In this document: positions 48,001 through 56,724 of the stretch, piece by piece
How the letters are laid out: each line of letters opens with the position of its first letter
Position numbering within the stretch: the first letter of the stretch is position 1
Assembly: GCF_000011065.1 (NCBI RefSeq)
Contig: NC_004663.1
Coordinates: 6,014,001-6,078,000, forward strand
From: Bacteroides thetaiotaomicron VPI-5482
GTDB taxonomy: Bacteria; Bacteroidota; Bacteroidia; Bacteroidales; Bacteroidaceae
DNA: 64,000 nucleotides
Direction of reading: 5' to 3'
Made by a program: the position numbers and the translations under genes
The notes under the pieces: generated by a model
Told to the model about the DNA's origin: nothing
What the model saw: only the letters and a program-made list of their open reading frames with translations
Database searches by the model: none

Positions 48001-48008
48001 TACTTTTG
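48001..48008 (+). promoter_or_regulatory. Outward-reading -7 box near the right end of the element
   Basis: TACTTTTG with TTG at 47981-47983 as a possible -33 element (17-bp spacing). A second box, TATATTTG, is at 48057-48064. Both read toward attR. In the circular form they would point toward the left-end genes, but the terminator at 28992-29022 lies in between. Confidence 0.45.
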
Positions 48009-48103
48009 TGAGCAAGAGCGTGTGTTGCTTATGGATGCTTATTTTCGGGTTTGTGTTATATTTGCAACACGTGTACGCAAGTTGCTGATAGGTATATCAT
48101 GTT

Positions 48104-48120
48104 GATTTTGAGGAAGTGAA
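48104..48120 (+). repeat. attR: 17-bp core repeat
   Basis: Identical to 28935-28951. It is followed by GTAA, which would have been the original dnaK end (…EEVK stop). Confidence 0.85.
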
Positions 48121-48146
48121 GTAAGATTAGCTGAATTAGTATATAT

Positions 48147-48184
48147 AAAAAGGTGTGTCAGAACTTTTTCTGACACACCTTTTT
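48147..48184. terminator. Displaced original dnaK terminator
   Basis: AAAAGGTGTGTCAGAA pairs with TTCTGACACACCTTTT around a short loop, followed on both strands by a T-run. Its place just after attR matches the terminator expected after uninterrupted dnaK. It can also serve the sulfatase gene on the minus strand. The region 47916-48270 otherwise contains only promoter boxes and attR. Confidence 0.8.
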
Positions 48185-48270
48185 GAATTTTATAATTAGC
48201 CTATTGAAAATAAATAGAAAGGTTTTTGTTTATTTTGGTGAAGCCATATATTTTGTTGTTTCAATAAATG

Positions 48271-49833
48271 TCACTTTTTCCCTTTTGCTCTTTCCTGCAC
48301 CAATATATCTTTCATTTCTTTTACTATGGCTGGATATTTCGGAGCCAGATTTTCGCTTTCAAACTCGGACTTATTCATATCGAACAGCTGATCATAAGGT
48401 GCATATCCTGTTTCTATTTTCGGACCCCAAGTGATCATGGGGGAACCATTGGAAGGTTCGATATATTTCCATTTTCCTTTGCGTACGGATAATGCCAGAA
48501 TATTAGATTCCTCGATAACCCAAGGACGATCTTTTTTACTTTTTCCTAACCAACTGTCTAAATGATTTTGACTGTCCGGAGCTTTACTTTGGGGAATAGT
48601 GACATTTACTAGAGAAGCCAATGATTGGATCCAGTCTATTTGGCTTAGCAATGTGTTTAAAGTTTGGTTCTTTTTCACCTGTGCCGGATAGCGTACGATG
48701 GCCGGAACACATGTTCCCGCTTCGAAGGCACTGTATTTTCCACCACGGAAAGGACCACCCGGCTTATGACTGCCAGCAAGCTCAACGGCTTTGTCATCAT
48801 AACCATCATCCAGTACCGGACCGTTATCGCTGGATAGAATAATGAGTGTGTTTTCAGTCAATCCCAGCCGGTCTAACGTTTTCATGATTTCTCCCACGCT
48901 CCAGTCAAACTGTACAATGGCATCACCTCGTAATCCCATCGGGTTTTTACCTCTGAAACGTTCGTGTGGGAAGCGGGGAACATGTACATCATTGGTCGCA
49001 AAATAAAGAAAGAAAGGCCGCTCTTTGTTTTCTTCAATGAAACGGATGGCATGACTGGTGATGGTGTCTGCTATATTTTCATCTTTCCACAAAGCTTTAC
49101 CTCCTCCTTTCATGTATCCGATGCGCGAGATACCGTTTACGATTGCCATGTCGTGTCCGTGGCTTGGCTTGAGATTATAAAGCAATTCAGGATTCTTTCT
49201 TCCTGTCGGCTCACCTTCAAATGGTTTCTGATAACTGACTTCAATAGGAGCGGTGGAATCATAGTCGGCTACTTTACCGTTTTCAATATAAATGCAAGGA
49301 ACACGGTCTGCAGTAGCAGCCATGATATAAGAATAGTCGAATCCTATATCTTTGAGTGCAGGAGATATTGTCCCGTTCCAGTCTTGTGTACCCGTTTTGT
49401 CACCTAATCCTAGATGCCATTTACCAATAGCTCCGGTGGTATAGTCTGCCGATTTAAACATATCGGCTATAGTATATTGTTCTGGTCGAATTATCATGCC
49501 TGCATTACCTGCAGCTACTCCGGTACCTTTCTTTCTCCATGCATATTCTCCGGTCAGCAAAGCATAGCGGGAAGGAGTACTGGTAGAAGCGGTAGCATGT
49601 ACATTGGTAAACCGTATACCTTCAGAAGCCAACCGATTTACATTGGGGGTATGTACACGTGTGGTACCATAACATTCAAGATCACCATAACCTAAATCGT
49701 CTGCGAGAATGATAATAACATTAGGTTTTGTTTTTTTTTCTTTTTTTGAACTTTGCCCGGCATACGCGGGCAAAGAACAAGAACATAGAACTGCGACACA
49801 AGGCAGCAGATTGAGGGATCTTTTATTCATCAT
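48271..49833 (-). CDS. Sulfatase, serine-type
   Basis: A 520-residue secreted sulfatase with a signal peptide (SLNLLPCVAVLCSCSLPAYA). IIILADDLGYGDLECYG supplies the metal-binding DD pair (D45-D46). The active-site motif is S85-T-P-S-R, the serine form of C/S-x-P-x-R that is converted to formylglycine by anaerobic sulfatase maturases. The rest has the S1-type pattern ALLTGEYAWR, IGKWHLG, NDVHVPRFPHER. Sulfatases in Bacteroides PULs remove sulfate from host or algal glycans. It is the last gene of the PUL. Confidence 0.92.
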   Translation of the reverse strand: MMNKRSLNLLPCVAVLCSCSLPAYAGQSSKKEKKTKPNVIIILADDLGYGDLECYGTTRVHTPNVNRLASEGIRFTNVHATASTSTPSRYALLTGEYAWRKKGTGVAAGNAGMIIRPEQYTIADMFKSADYTTGAIGKWHLGLGDKTGTQDWNGTISPALKDIGFDYSYIMAATADRVPCIYIENGKVADYDSTAPIEVSYQKPFEGEPTGRKNPELLYNLKPSHGHDMAIVNGISRIGYMKGGGKALWKDENIADTITSHAIRFIEENKERPFFLYFATNDVHVPRFPHERFRGKNPMGLRGDAIVQFDWSVGEIMKTLDRLGLTENTLIILSSDNGPVLDDGYDDKAVELAGSHKPGGPFRGGKYSAFEAGTCVPAIVRYPAQVKKNQTLNTLLSQIDWIQSLASLVNVTIPQSKAPDSQNHLDSWLGKSKKDRPWVIEESNILALSVRKGKWKYIEPSNGSPMITWGPKIETGYAPYDQLFDMNKSEFESENLAPKYPAIVKEMKDILVQERAKGKK

Positions 49834-49873
49834 GTGTTTAAATCAAATAAGGTTTTGAGTATAATACTGATTT

Positions 49874-51208
49874 TTAATTATTACCTTCTAATCCGTAAAC
49901 AGTCAATTCGCGAATGGCGGCAGGAGGACAGTTATTTCCATATCCTTCAGGAATTATAAGTTTCAGATATCGTGCTTTGGTAGACTTTACATAATATCGG
50001 AATGTTGCTCTGGTACCTTCATCATTAAAATCACCGGCACCAATTTTATCCCATTCACTATTGTTATTGCTGGCATAAAATTCTACCCATTTAATATTAT
50101 TGGCAGCTCCGTCTCCACGATTAAGTAAGTCAATTTGAGCGATTGTAATTTCTTTTTTCATATCAATAATAAAATGGAAGGGAGGTACAGATGATCCTGC
50201 TTCATTTTTGAATTTGCAATGCCAGTATGTACTTTCATTATCGTCAATCATGTATGTAGCTTCATTCCCTGCATGTTCAGAACTGCACTCTATCACTTCC
50301 CATCCGGATTTGTTGATCTTATTCCCTTCTTTTACAATACAGAACAAAACGTTGCTTTCCTCATCTATTACCAGTGAGTTATTCGGAACTCCTCCTTGGC
50401 TTGCCGTGATACTTCCTATTTTTATAGGTAAAATATAGTTTCCCGGTACCAGATTGTTTTTTAGTTGGTAGGAGGCGGTTATCTGACTGACTCCTTCCTG
50501 AAGAGTTACGGATTCAGGAGCAGTATAGGCATTTTCGGGAAGTAAAGTGAAATTTACTTTATTAATCTGATTATATTCGTCAATCAATGATAAATCTTCT
50601 GTCAGATTACAAAGAATATCCCACTTATTGGTAAAGGGTACTCCGATCTGTATATCCATTGTAGAAGTTAGATCCGGATTGATATTATATACTCCAGCAT
50701 TACTGATATGAACGATAGGTTCCAAAATGGTAAATGCAAGAAAAGATGTATTTCTTGCTGGATTAATAGCCAGATCGTTAGAAATGAGTCGTAATGGCAA
50801 TACATATTTTGTTTCGTTATACGCTGACAAAGCCAGTATCTTTTCAGGATGGTACGTGATGTAACCGCATAACTCGTTTTTATCTACCGTAAATTCTGTA
50901 TTTGTCATTTCATAACAATTTTCCGGCAATAACTCATAATTAGTTTTATCTTCTTGATTCAGCGAGTCAAGCAAAAGAGGGTCTACAACGAATTGAACTT
51001 TACCGGAGGCATCTTTCAGTCCTCCCCGTTGTATCCATAGTTCCGCTTGGGCAGTTTCTCCGACATTATAGGCTGCTTGATTATTCAAGGTGTTGACTGT
51101 AACAGATATCAGACTGTCTGCTTTATCGGAGACATCAAATTCATTCTCGCAACTTATTGCCAGCATCGCAATAGTCATTGCTGCTAATAAGGTATGTATC
51201 GTTTTCAT
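49874..51208 (-). CDS. DUF1735/discoidin-domain surface glycan-binding lipoprotein
   Basis: A 444-residue lipoprotein (signal MKTIHTLLAAMTIAMLAIS then C20). About 35-300 are two DUF1735-type beta domains (e.g. AYNVGETAQAELWIQRGGL, LTSTMDIQIGVPFTNKWDI). The C-terminal 140 residues form an F5/8 type C (discoidin) domain (GWEVIECSSEHAGNEATYMI, DDNESTYWHCKF). Such proteins are surface glycan-binding proteins beside SusD. It follows susD by 38 bp in transcription order. Confidence 0.88.
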   Translation of the reverse strand: MKTIHTLLAAMTIAMLAISCENEFDVSDKADSLISVTVNTLNNQAAYNVGETAQAELWIQRGGLKDASGKVQFVVDPLLLDSLNQEDKTNYELLPENCYEMTNTEFTVDKNELCGYITYHPEKILALSAYNETKYVLPLRLISNDLAINPARNTSFLAFTILEPIVHISNAGVYNINPDLTSTMDIQIGVPFTNKWDILCNLTEDLSLIDEYNQINKVNFTLLPENAYTAPESVTLQEGVSQITASYQLKNNLVPGNYILPIKIGSITASQGGVPNNSLVIDEESNVLFCIVKEGNKINKSGWEVIECSSEHAGNEATYMIDDNESTYWHCKFKNEAGSSVPPFHFIIDMKKEITIAQIDLLNRGDGAANNIKWVEFYASNNNSEWDKIGAGDFNDEGTRATFRYYVKSTKARYLKLIIPEGYGNNCPPAAIRELTVYGLEGNN

Positions 51209-51246
51209 ATTGTTATTATATTTTTAATCATGAAATATAATTAAGA

Positions 51247-53130
51247 TTACCATCCCGGATTCTGAACAAGTTGTCCATCAGACTTTTTCATTTCACTATC
51301 CGGAATAGGATATAGGTACATTTTGCGTCTGAATACGATGGGGCTGGCCTCTACTTCCTGAAGGAATTTATCTTCAGTTCCATTCATGTTCATACCATGC
51401 ACGTATCCATATTGACGTCCTTCACCTTCTTGGTCAGCTATCATCCAGCGGCGTACGTCGAAATAACGTTGTCCTTCAGTAGCCAGTTCGATGCGGCGTT
51501 CACGCTGTATAGCCAGTCTTTGCAGATCCTGTTTGCCTGCAATGTCAGGATTCAAAATTTCTATATTTTCTAATCCTGCGCGGTGACGTACTTTATTCAG
51601 GTAGGTCAATACTCGTGCATCGTTAGGATCGATTTCGTTGACAGCTTCTGCGTATAGCAGGTAAAAATCGGCTAGACGGAAAATGATAGAAGGACGGAAT
51701 TTTGATGTAACTCCCGGTGATTTCTTATTAACCTCACGATTAAATCTCTTATACAGCATATAGCCCGTAAGAGTATAAATAGTACCACTAAGTTCATTAG
51801 GACTTCCTTTATGGAACTGGGTAACGTTATTACTGACGTGCCATCTTCTGTTTTGAAAGAATACGGTATTATAGAAACGTGGTTCACGATTCATGAATCG
51901 ATTGCTGACATTCTTGGCATCACTTACTTTCTTATTGTTGCTGGTAACGACTTTTTCCTTATAAGTGTCTGTTCCCTCGGTTGTGTAGAGTGTAGACTGT
52001 TTTAGGAAACTTGTTTCTTGTACCGGATAACCATCATTCATATAGAATGCATCTACCAATTCTTGAGTGACACCCGTACATCCCATTCCATTTTGTTCAC
52101 TTCTTGGGGTACATCTGCGGTCAAAGGCATCTCCATCCATACCACCCCAGGTATTGGCAGCAGTGGCCCATATAATTTCTCGATTGTAAGTTTGAAATAA
52201 ATCATACAATGCTTGTGAAGGGTTCTCTTCATTTTCCAACAATTCATAATTGTTTTCATCTTCAGCGAATGTCATGAAATCTTTCAAAGCACTTACTGCT
52301 TTCTCCCATTTTCCGGGATCTTTATCTGGGAAAAGCCGTTGTCCGTCAGGATTAGTAATCGATAATGCTTCTTTGTACTCGCCATTGAATAATTTACTGG
52401 CGGCATATACCCATAGTTTAGCTCTGACTGCCAGTGCTACACCTTTTGTGGGCCACGCATTGTGTTGGTCATCCTCATGTAGAGCTTCTTGTGACAGTTC
52501 ATTGGATACTTCTTTCAGTTCCTGATCAATGTAAGCTATAATCTCATCAATCGGACTACGTGGAATATCTAAGTCATCATCTCTTTCGTAAATGGCGTCT
52601 TTTACAAGAGGAATAGGTCCATATTGCTCAAACAAAAGATAATGATAATAAGCTCTCATAAAACGGACATTAGCTTTCATTTCTATAAGTTCCTCTTCTG
52701 TCAGAACATCGACGTGGGTGCCATTGGCAGCTATTGGTTTGGCATTGGCCAGAAAAATATTAGCTTGCCGAATTTGTTTATAACAATTTCCCCAACGGTG
52801 AAAACCCATGTTTGCTGCATTTTTTTCTGTTTTATTGTATAATTTGTTGTCTCCATAGCCAACGGTTAGTTCGTCACACATACCAGCCCAAGGGTTTTTG
52901 AAGCCTGTGACGTTGCCTTCTGCAGCGACGATACCCGAATAATCAGGGATAGCAGTAAAAATATTGGCATACCATCTTTTGGTATAGGCGACATTGTCAA
53001 ATATCTCATCCAACGATTGAAGATTTCCGGCTAGTTCATCTGATACATCCAGATAGTTGCATGAACAGAGATTGCATAGCGTAAAAGCTACTATCAGTAC
53101 TTTCCTATATAGTTTCTTTTTTGTTTTCAT
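51247..53130 (-). CDS. SusD/RagB-type starch-binding outer-membrane lipoprotein
   Basis: A 627-residue SusD-like lipoprotein with signal cysteine near 25 (CNLCSCNYLDVSDEL). N-terminal NYLDVSDELAGNLQSLDEI, the TPR-like helices (VRFMRAYYHYLLFEQYGPIP), and the C-terminal FRLADFYLLYAEAVNEI, RERRIELATEGQRYFDVRRW and MYLYPIPDSEM are the standard SusD signatures. It binds glycans with the SusC partner encoded immediately upstream, 15 bp away. Confidence 0.95.
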   Translation of the reverse strand: MKTKKKLYRKVLIVAFTLCNLCSCNYLDVSDELAGNLQSLDEIFDNVAYTKRWYANIFTAIPDYSGIVAAEGNVTGFKNPWAGMCDELTVGYGDNKLYNKTEKNAANMGFHRWGNCYKQIRQANIFLANAKPIAANGTHVDVLTEEELIEMKANVRFMRAYYHYLLFEQYGPIPLVKDAIYERDDDLDIPRSPIDEIIAYIDQELKEVSNELSQEALHEDDQHNAWPTKGVALAVRAKLWVYAASKLFNGEYKEALSITNPDGQRLFPDKDPGKWEKAVSALKDFMTFAEDENNYELLENEENPSQALYDLFQTYNREIIWATAANTWGGMDGDAFDRRCTPRSEQNGMGCTGVTQELVDAFYMNDGYPVQETSFLKQSTLYTTEGTDTYKEKVVTSNNKKVSDAKNVSNRFMNREPRFYNTVFFQNRRWHVSNNVTQFHKGSPNELSGTIYTLTGYMLYKRFNREVNKKSPGVTSKFRPSIIFRLADFYLLYAEAVNEIDPNDARVLTYLNKVRHRAGLENIEILNPDIAGKQDLQRLAIQRERRIELATEGQRYFDVRRWMIADQEGEGRQYGYVHGMNMNGTEDKFLQEVEASPIVFRRKMYLYPIPDSEMKKSDGQLVQNPGW

Positions 53131-53145
53131 ACTTAATAAATTTAA

Positions 53146-56100
53146 TTAGAATGTAAAGTCAATTCCTAAAGTAAATGTCCGTGCTTTGGGGTATGTATTA
53201 CCACCATTGGCATTACCAGCTTCCGGATCAAAATATTTCAGATCGTCCCATAAAGCAATGTTATATCCCATCAGATAGATTCTGGCTGCCTGAAGATTTA
53301 TTTTACTTAAGAGTTTTTTGGGTAATTGGTAACCTAATTCCACGTTCTTGAGACGTAAGAATCCTCCGTTGCGTAACCACCAAGTGCTTGCTACACTATT
53401 ATTAGCGGCATTGGTGTTGTCTTTATGTAAGCGTGGCATTAATACGTTTTGGCTTGGATTTTTTTCAGTCCACCTGTCTAAAGCGAATGTACGGTAATTC
53501 GATTGGTCTACTCCCCATGAGAAAGGAAACCATCCTTCAGGGGTATTACCTCCCAGCAAAACGGAACAGTTGCCGGCACCTTGAAAGAATGCGCTGGCAT
53601 AAAATCCTTTATATTCTATATTTAGCCCAAATCCATATACAATTTCTGGAACTTTGGGATGTCCTACACCTCTTACTTTATCATAGCTATCGATAATGCC
53701 GTCTCCATTTATATCTTTATATTTGATATCACCAGGACCTAACAGTCCCCCCAATGTGCTTTGGGGTAATTCAGAACGTAGAGTATAAGTTTCGATGCCA
53801 CTACCGTTTTTGCTGACAATAAAGTCTTCTTTTGTATATAAACGTTCTGCTATATATAAATAATTTTCGTTTATTCTCATACCTGTCTGAGCCATCCAAG
53901 GATATCTTTGTGGTAATTCATCATATTCAACGATCTTATTTCTTGCATAGGTAAAGGTTCCACGTGCACTGAGTTTTACTTTTCCTATTTGCTGATGAAT
54001 ATTCAGTGACATATCTACGCCATGATTATTAACAATACCGTAGTTGGCATATTGATTGACGCGGAATCCGCCTACAGTAGGAGTAGTATTTCTTTGCATC
54101 AGAATATGACTTCTTTCAGAGCGGAAATAATCGAATACAAAATCAACTTTGTTGTCAAACAGTCCTAGGTCGAAGCCGTAATTTTGTTTAGTTTCAATTT
54201 CCCAACCGATATCCAGCGTTTCGGGGAATCCTTCGATGATAGCATTGCCTATTGCATTGGTACCTCCGTTACTTCCTATACCTTGTGACCATGAACCGGC
54301 TGCCATATTATAAGTAGCTCTATAAACAAAACGTTTATCGGTAGTATCATTACCGGTTTTTCCGACAGAAGCTCTGATTTTAATCTTATTGGCTATTTTC
54401 TTTATTGCTTTGGGATAGAATGGCTCATTGGATAGATAGTAAGCAACTCCTACAGCTGGGAAGAAACCGAACCGGTGATTCTTGGCGAAGGCTTCCGAAC
54501 CGGTATATCCGAAGTTACCTTCAATAAAGTAACGTCCGTCATAAGCATAACTTACACGTCCTACTACACCTTGTTTACGGTATGGTAGTGGCTCGGTTTT
54601 ATATTGTGTTTCTTTTTGCATATAGAGCAACATTCCGGTTACATCATGTTTTTCAGCAAAGGTCCGTTTATAGTTGATGGAAGCATCAATATATATTTTT
54701 TTGTTCGCTTCGATACCGTTGTCCTTCAGGTCGCTAAGGTCTGGAGTACCGGAAACTACTTGTGCGAATTGAAGATTCCCGTTTTCGTCTCTGCCTGTTG
54801 CATGATAACGTGATGGATTGTATGAACGTATGGATTTGAAAGTTGCGTCGAAGTCATAACTGATATTCATTTTAGCACTTAATCCTTTGGTTATGAATTT
54901 CAGATTTTGTTGTACGCCTACTTTCGACTGGATTCCTGTCCGCCATTGGCGGGTATATCCGGAGTTCATTAACAGATTGTATGGATTCCTCATATTAACT
55001 CCTCGTTCCTGTTCATAAGTGGCTACTGTGCCATCACTGTATACAGCAGGAAAACAGTATGGAGGGGTAATTAACATGGAACGGAAGATACTGGATGAAG
55101 ATGAGCCTGGATAGTTAGCTATCAAGTATTGTCCTGCCAAATCAACAGAAATTTTAGTTGTTGAGGTGACATCCATATCAATGTTTGAACGAAGATTAAA
55201 ACGGTCAAGTCCGATATTTGTATCATACTTGTCTGTAGGGTTGCCTTTGTAAATTCCACTTTCATTATAATATGCACCTGAAACAAAGTACTTTGCACGT
55301 GCGGAACCGCCACGGACATTTAGTGTGTATCGATGATTATTTGTAGTTTTCTTGAGCAACTCTTTAATCCAGTCTGTATTAGGATAGAGGTCAGGATCAG
55401 TGCTGTTACGAAACTTTTCTATGGTTTCGTCACTGAATAAAGCAGGTTCACCGTCGTTACGCAATGCTTCATTATATAATCCTAGATAATCGGCAGATCC
55501 CACAAATTCTGGCAAACGTTGGGGACTTGAAATAGAATGCTCGGTCTTAAAAGTAATTTTCGGCTTTTCATCTTTACCGCGTTTGGTAGTGACTAATATA
55601 ACTCCATTTGCACCTTCTGCACCATAGATAGCTGTTGCAGCAGCATCCTTTAGGATGGAAAAAGTTTCAATTTCATCCGGTTCGATATCTGTAATTTTAC
55701 GGGGAATACCGTCCACTAAAACTAGGGGAGTAGAAGCTGCCGAGTTGCTTGCAAATGTACTGATACCACGAATCCAAAATTCGGCATCATCAAATCCCGG
55801 TTCACTGGATCGTTGTATTGCTATAAGACCGGAAACTTGTCCGGCCAGATTATTAGTCAGATTTCTTGTTGGAGCTGTTATGTCTGAAACTTTGACGGAA
55901 CTCATGGATACAACTACACTTTCCTTTTTTTGCTGTCCATATCCCACTACTACAACTTCATCCAGTGCTTTTGTGTCTTCGCGCAATCTTATATTGATGT
56001 TTCGACGATCATTGATTTTAACTTCTTCAGTTGAATAGCCAATATATGAAATTACCAAAATACTGTTTTTTCCGGGTGCAGTAATTGTATAGCGTCCGTC

Positions 56101-56595
56101 CATATCGGTGATTACTCCATTGGTTGTATCTTTGATTCTCACAGATGCTCCGATTACTGACTCTCCTTGTGAATCAGTGACAACACCGGTGATTACAAAT
56201 TTATTTTTTTCTTGTTGAGGAGTTGGCTGCTCTCCTTTGCGGTAAATGGTAATTTGCCGATCGTTGATACTGTAAGTGTTATCGGTTCCGGCAAAAAGTT
56301 GATCTAGGATAGCACTTACTTGTTGCTTTCTGACATTGATATTCACTTTGCGGTTCGTATCAATGAGTTGGTCCATGTAGAAAATAATATATTCACTATT
56401 TTTCTCAATTTCATGAAAGACTTCCGTTATAGTCTTTTGTGATGATTTAATGGTGAATAGTTTATTCTGCGAATACGTGTTTGTAGCCAAACAGTTTCCT
56501 ATTCCGATAAGAAGGAAGAGTGAAAAAAACTTCATGATTAGTAATAGTTGTTTATCTTTAGTCCTTTGGTGACTAAATAATCGGTGCTTTTTCAT
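53146..56595 (-). CDS. SusC/RagA-type TonB-dependent receptor with STN domain
   Basis: A 1149-residue outer-membrane protein. After the signal region there is an STN domain (about 45-120, VFHEIEKNSEYIIFYMDQLI...TYSINDRQITIYRKG), which receives the FecR-type signal, then a CarboxypepD_reg domain (VVTDSQGESVIGASVRIKD), the plug with the SusC motif DEVVVVGYGQQKKESV, and the beta barrel ending in the C-terminal LGIDFTF. The STN domain and the neighbouring sigma/anti-sigma pair indicate trans-envelope induction by the substrate. Confidence 0.95.
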   Translation of the reverse strand: MKKHRLFSHQRTKDKQLLLIMKFFSLFLLIGIGNCLATNTYSQNKLFTIKSSQKTITEVFHEIEKNSEYIIFYMDQLIDTNRKVNINVRKQQVSAILDQLFAGTDNTYSINDRQITIYRKGEQPTPQQEKNKFVITGVVTDSQGESVIGASVRIKDTTNGVITDMDGRYTITAPGKNSILVISYIGYSTEEVKINDRRNINIRLREDTKALDEVVVVGYGQQKKESVVVSMSSVKVSDITAPTRNLTNNLAGQVSGLIAIQRSSEPGFDDAEFWIRGISTFASNSAASTPLVLVDGIPRKITDIEPDEIETFSILKDAAATAIYGAEGANGVILVTTKRGKDEKPKITFKTEHSISSPQRLPEFVGSADYLGLYNEALRNDGEPALFSDETIEKFRNSTDPDLYPNTDWIKELLKKTTNNHRYTLNVRGGSARAKYFVSGAYYNESGIYKGNPTDKYDTNIGLDRFNLRSNIDMDVTSTTKISVDLAGQYLIANYPGSSSSSIFRSMLITPPYCFPAVYSDGTVATYEQERGVNMRNPYNLLMNSGYTRQWRTGIQSKVGVQQNLKFITKGLSAKMNISYDFDATFKSIRSYNPSRYHATGRDENGNLQFAQVVSGTPDLSDLKDNGIEANKKIYIDASINYKRTFAEKHDVTGMLLYMQKETQYKTEPLPYRKQGVVGRVSYAYDGRYFIEGNFGYTGSEAFAKNHRFGFFPAVGVAYYLSNEPFYPKAIKKIANKIKIRASVGKTGNDTTDKRFVYRATYNMAAGSWSQGIGSNGGTNAIGNAIIEGFPETLDIGWEIETKQNYGFDLGLFDNKVDFVFDYFRSERSHILMQRNTTPTVGGFRVNQYANYGIVNNHGVDMSLNIHQQIGKVKLSARGTFTYARNKIVEYDELPQRYPWMAQTGMRINENYLYIAERLYTKEDFIVSKNGSGIETYTLRSELPQSTLGGLLGPGDIKYKDINGDGIIDSYDKVRGVGHPKVPEIVYGFGLNIEYKGFYASAFFQGAGNCSVLLGGNTPEGWFPFSWGVDQSNYRTFALDRWTEKNPSQNVLMPRLHKDNTNAANNSVASTWWLRNGGFLRLKNVELGYQLPKKLLSKINLQAARIYLMGYNIALWDDLKYFDPEAGNANGGNTYPKARTFTLGIDFTF

Positions 56596-56646
56596 ACATT
56601 TGTAATGATTAGATTAATTAATATTAACGTGTAAGTAATTTAATCA

Positions 56647-56681
56647 AAGGCCGGATGATATTAAGGGTATTATTCGGCCTT
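56647..56681 (-). other. Hairpin between fecR and susC
   Basis: AAGGCCG pairs with CGGCCTT around a 21-nt loop. On the minus strand only a weak U-tract follows. It may be a partial terminator or processing site between regulator and susC; nothing else is seen here. Confidence 0.35.
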
Positions 56682-56724
56682 ATTTTTTTAAGGATAATGT
56701 TTATTCATAGGCTTTCGATTTTAA

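Larger units (their letters stand above)
28935..48120 (+). mobile_element. Integrative mobilizable element inserted in the dnaK 3' end
   Basis: About 19.2 kb bounded by a 17-bp direct repeat. The left end carries an HTH protein and a tyrosine integrase, then replication genes (VirE_N, PriCT/DUF3987), MobC and a relaxase with a candidate oriT, but no coupling protein or type IV secretion genes, so it needs a helper for conjugation. Cargo is an invertible methyltransferase/helicase locus plus a membrane protein and an AlbA_2 protein. The displaced original dnaK terminator lies just outside the right end (48147-48184), and the element brings its own replacement (28992-29022). Confidence 0.88.

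Noticed and set aside
28935..48120. A complete conjugative element
   Set aside because: No coupling protein or type IV secretion (tra) genes were seen; only relaxase and MobC functions, so it is classed as mobilizable.
48271..49833. Sulfatase inactivated because the active-site cysteine is replaced by serine
   Set aside because: The S-x-P-S-R form is the established serine-type sulfatase motif, processed by anaerobic sulfatase maturases, so the enzyme is probably active.
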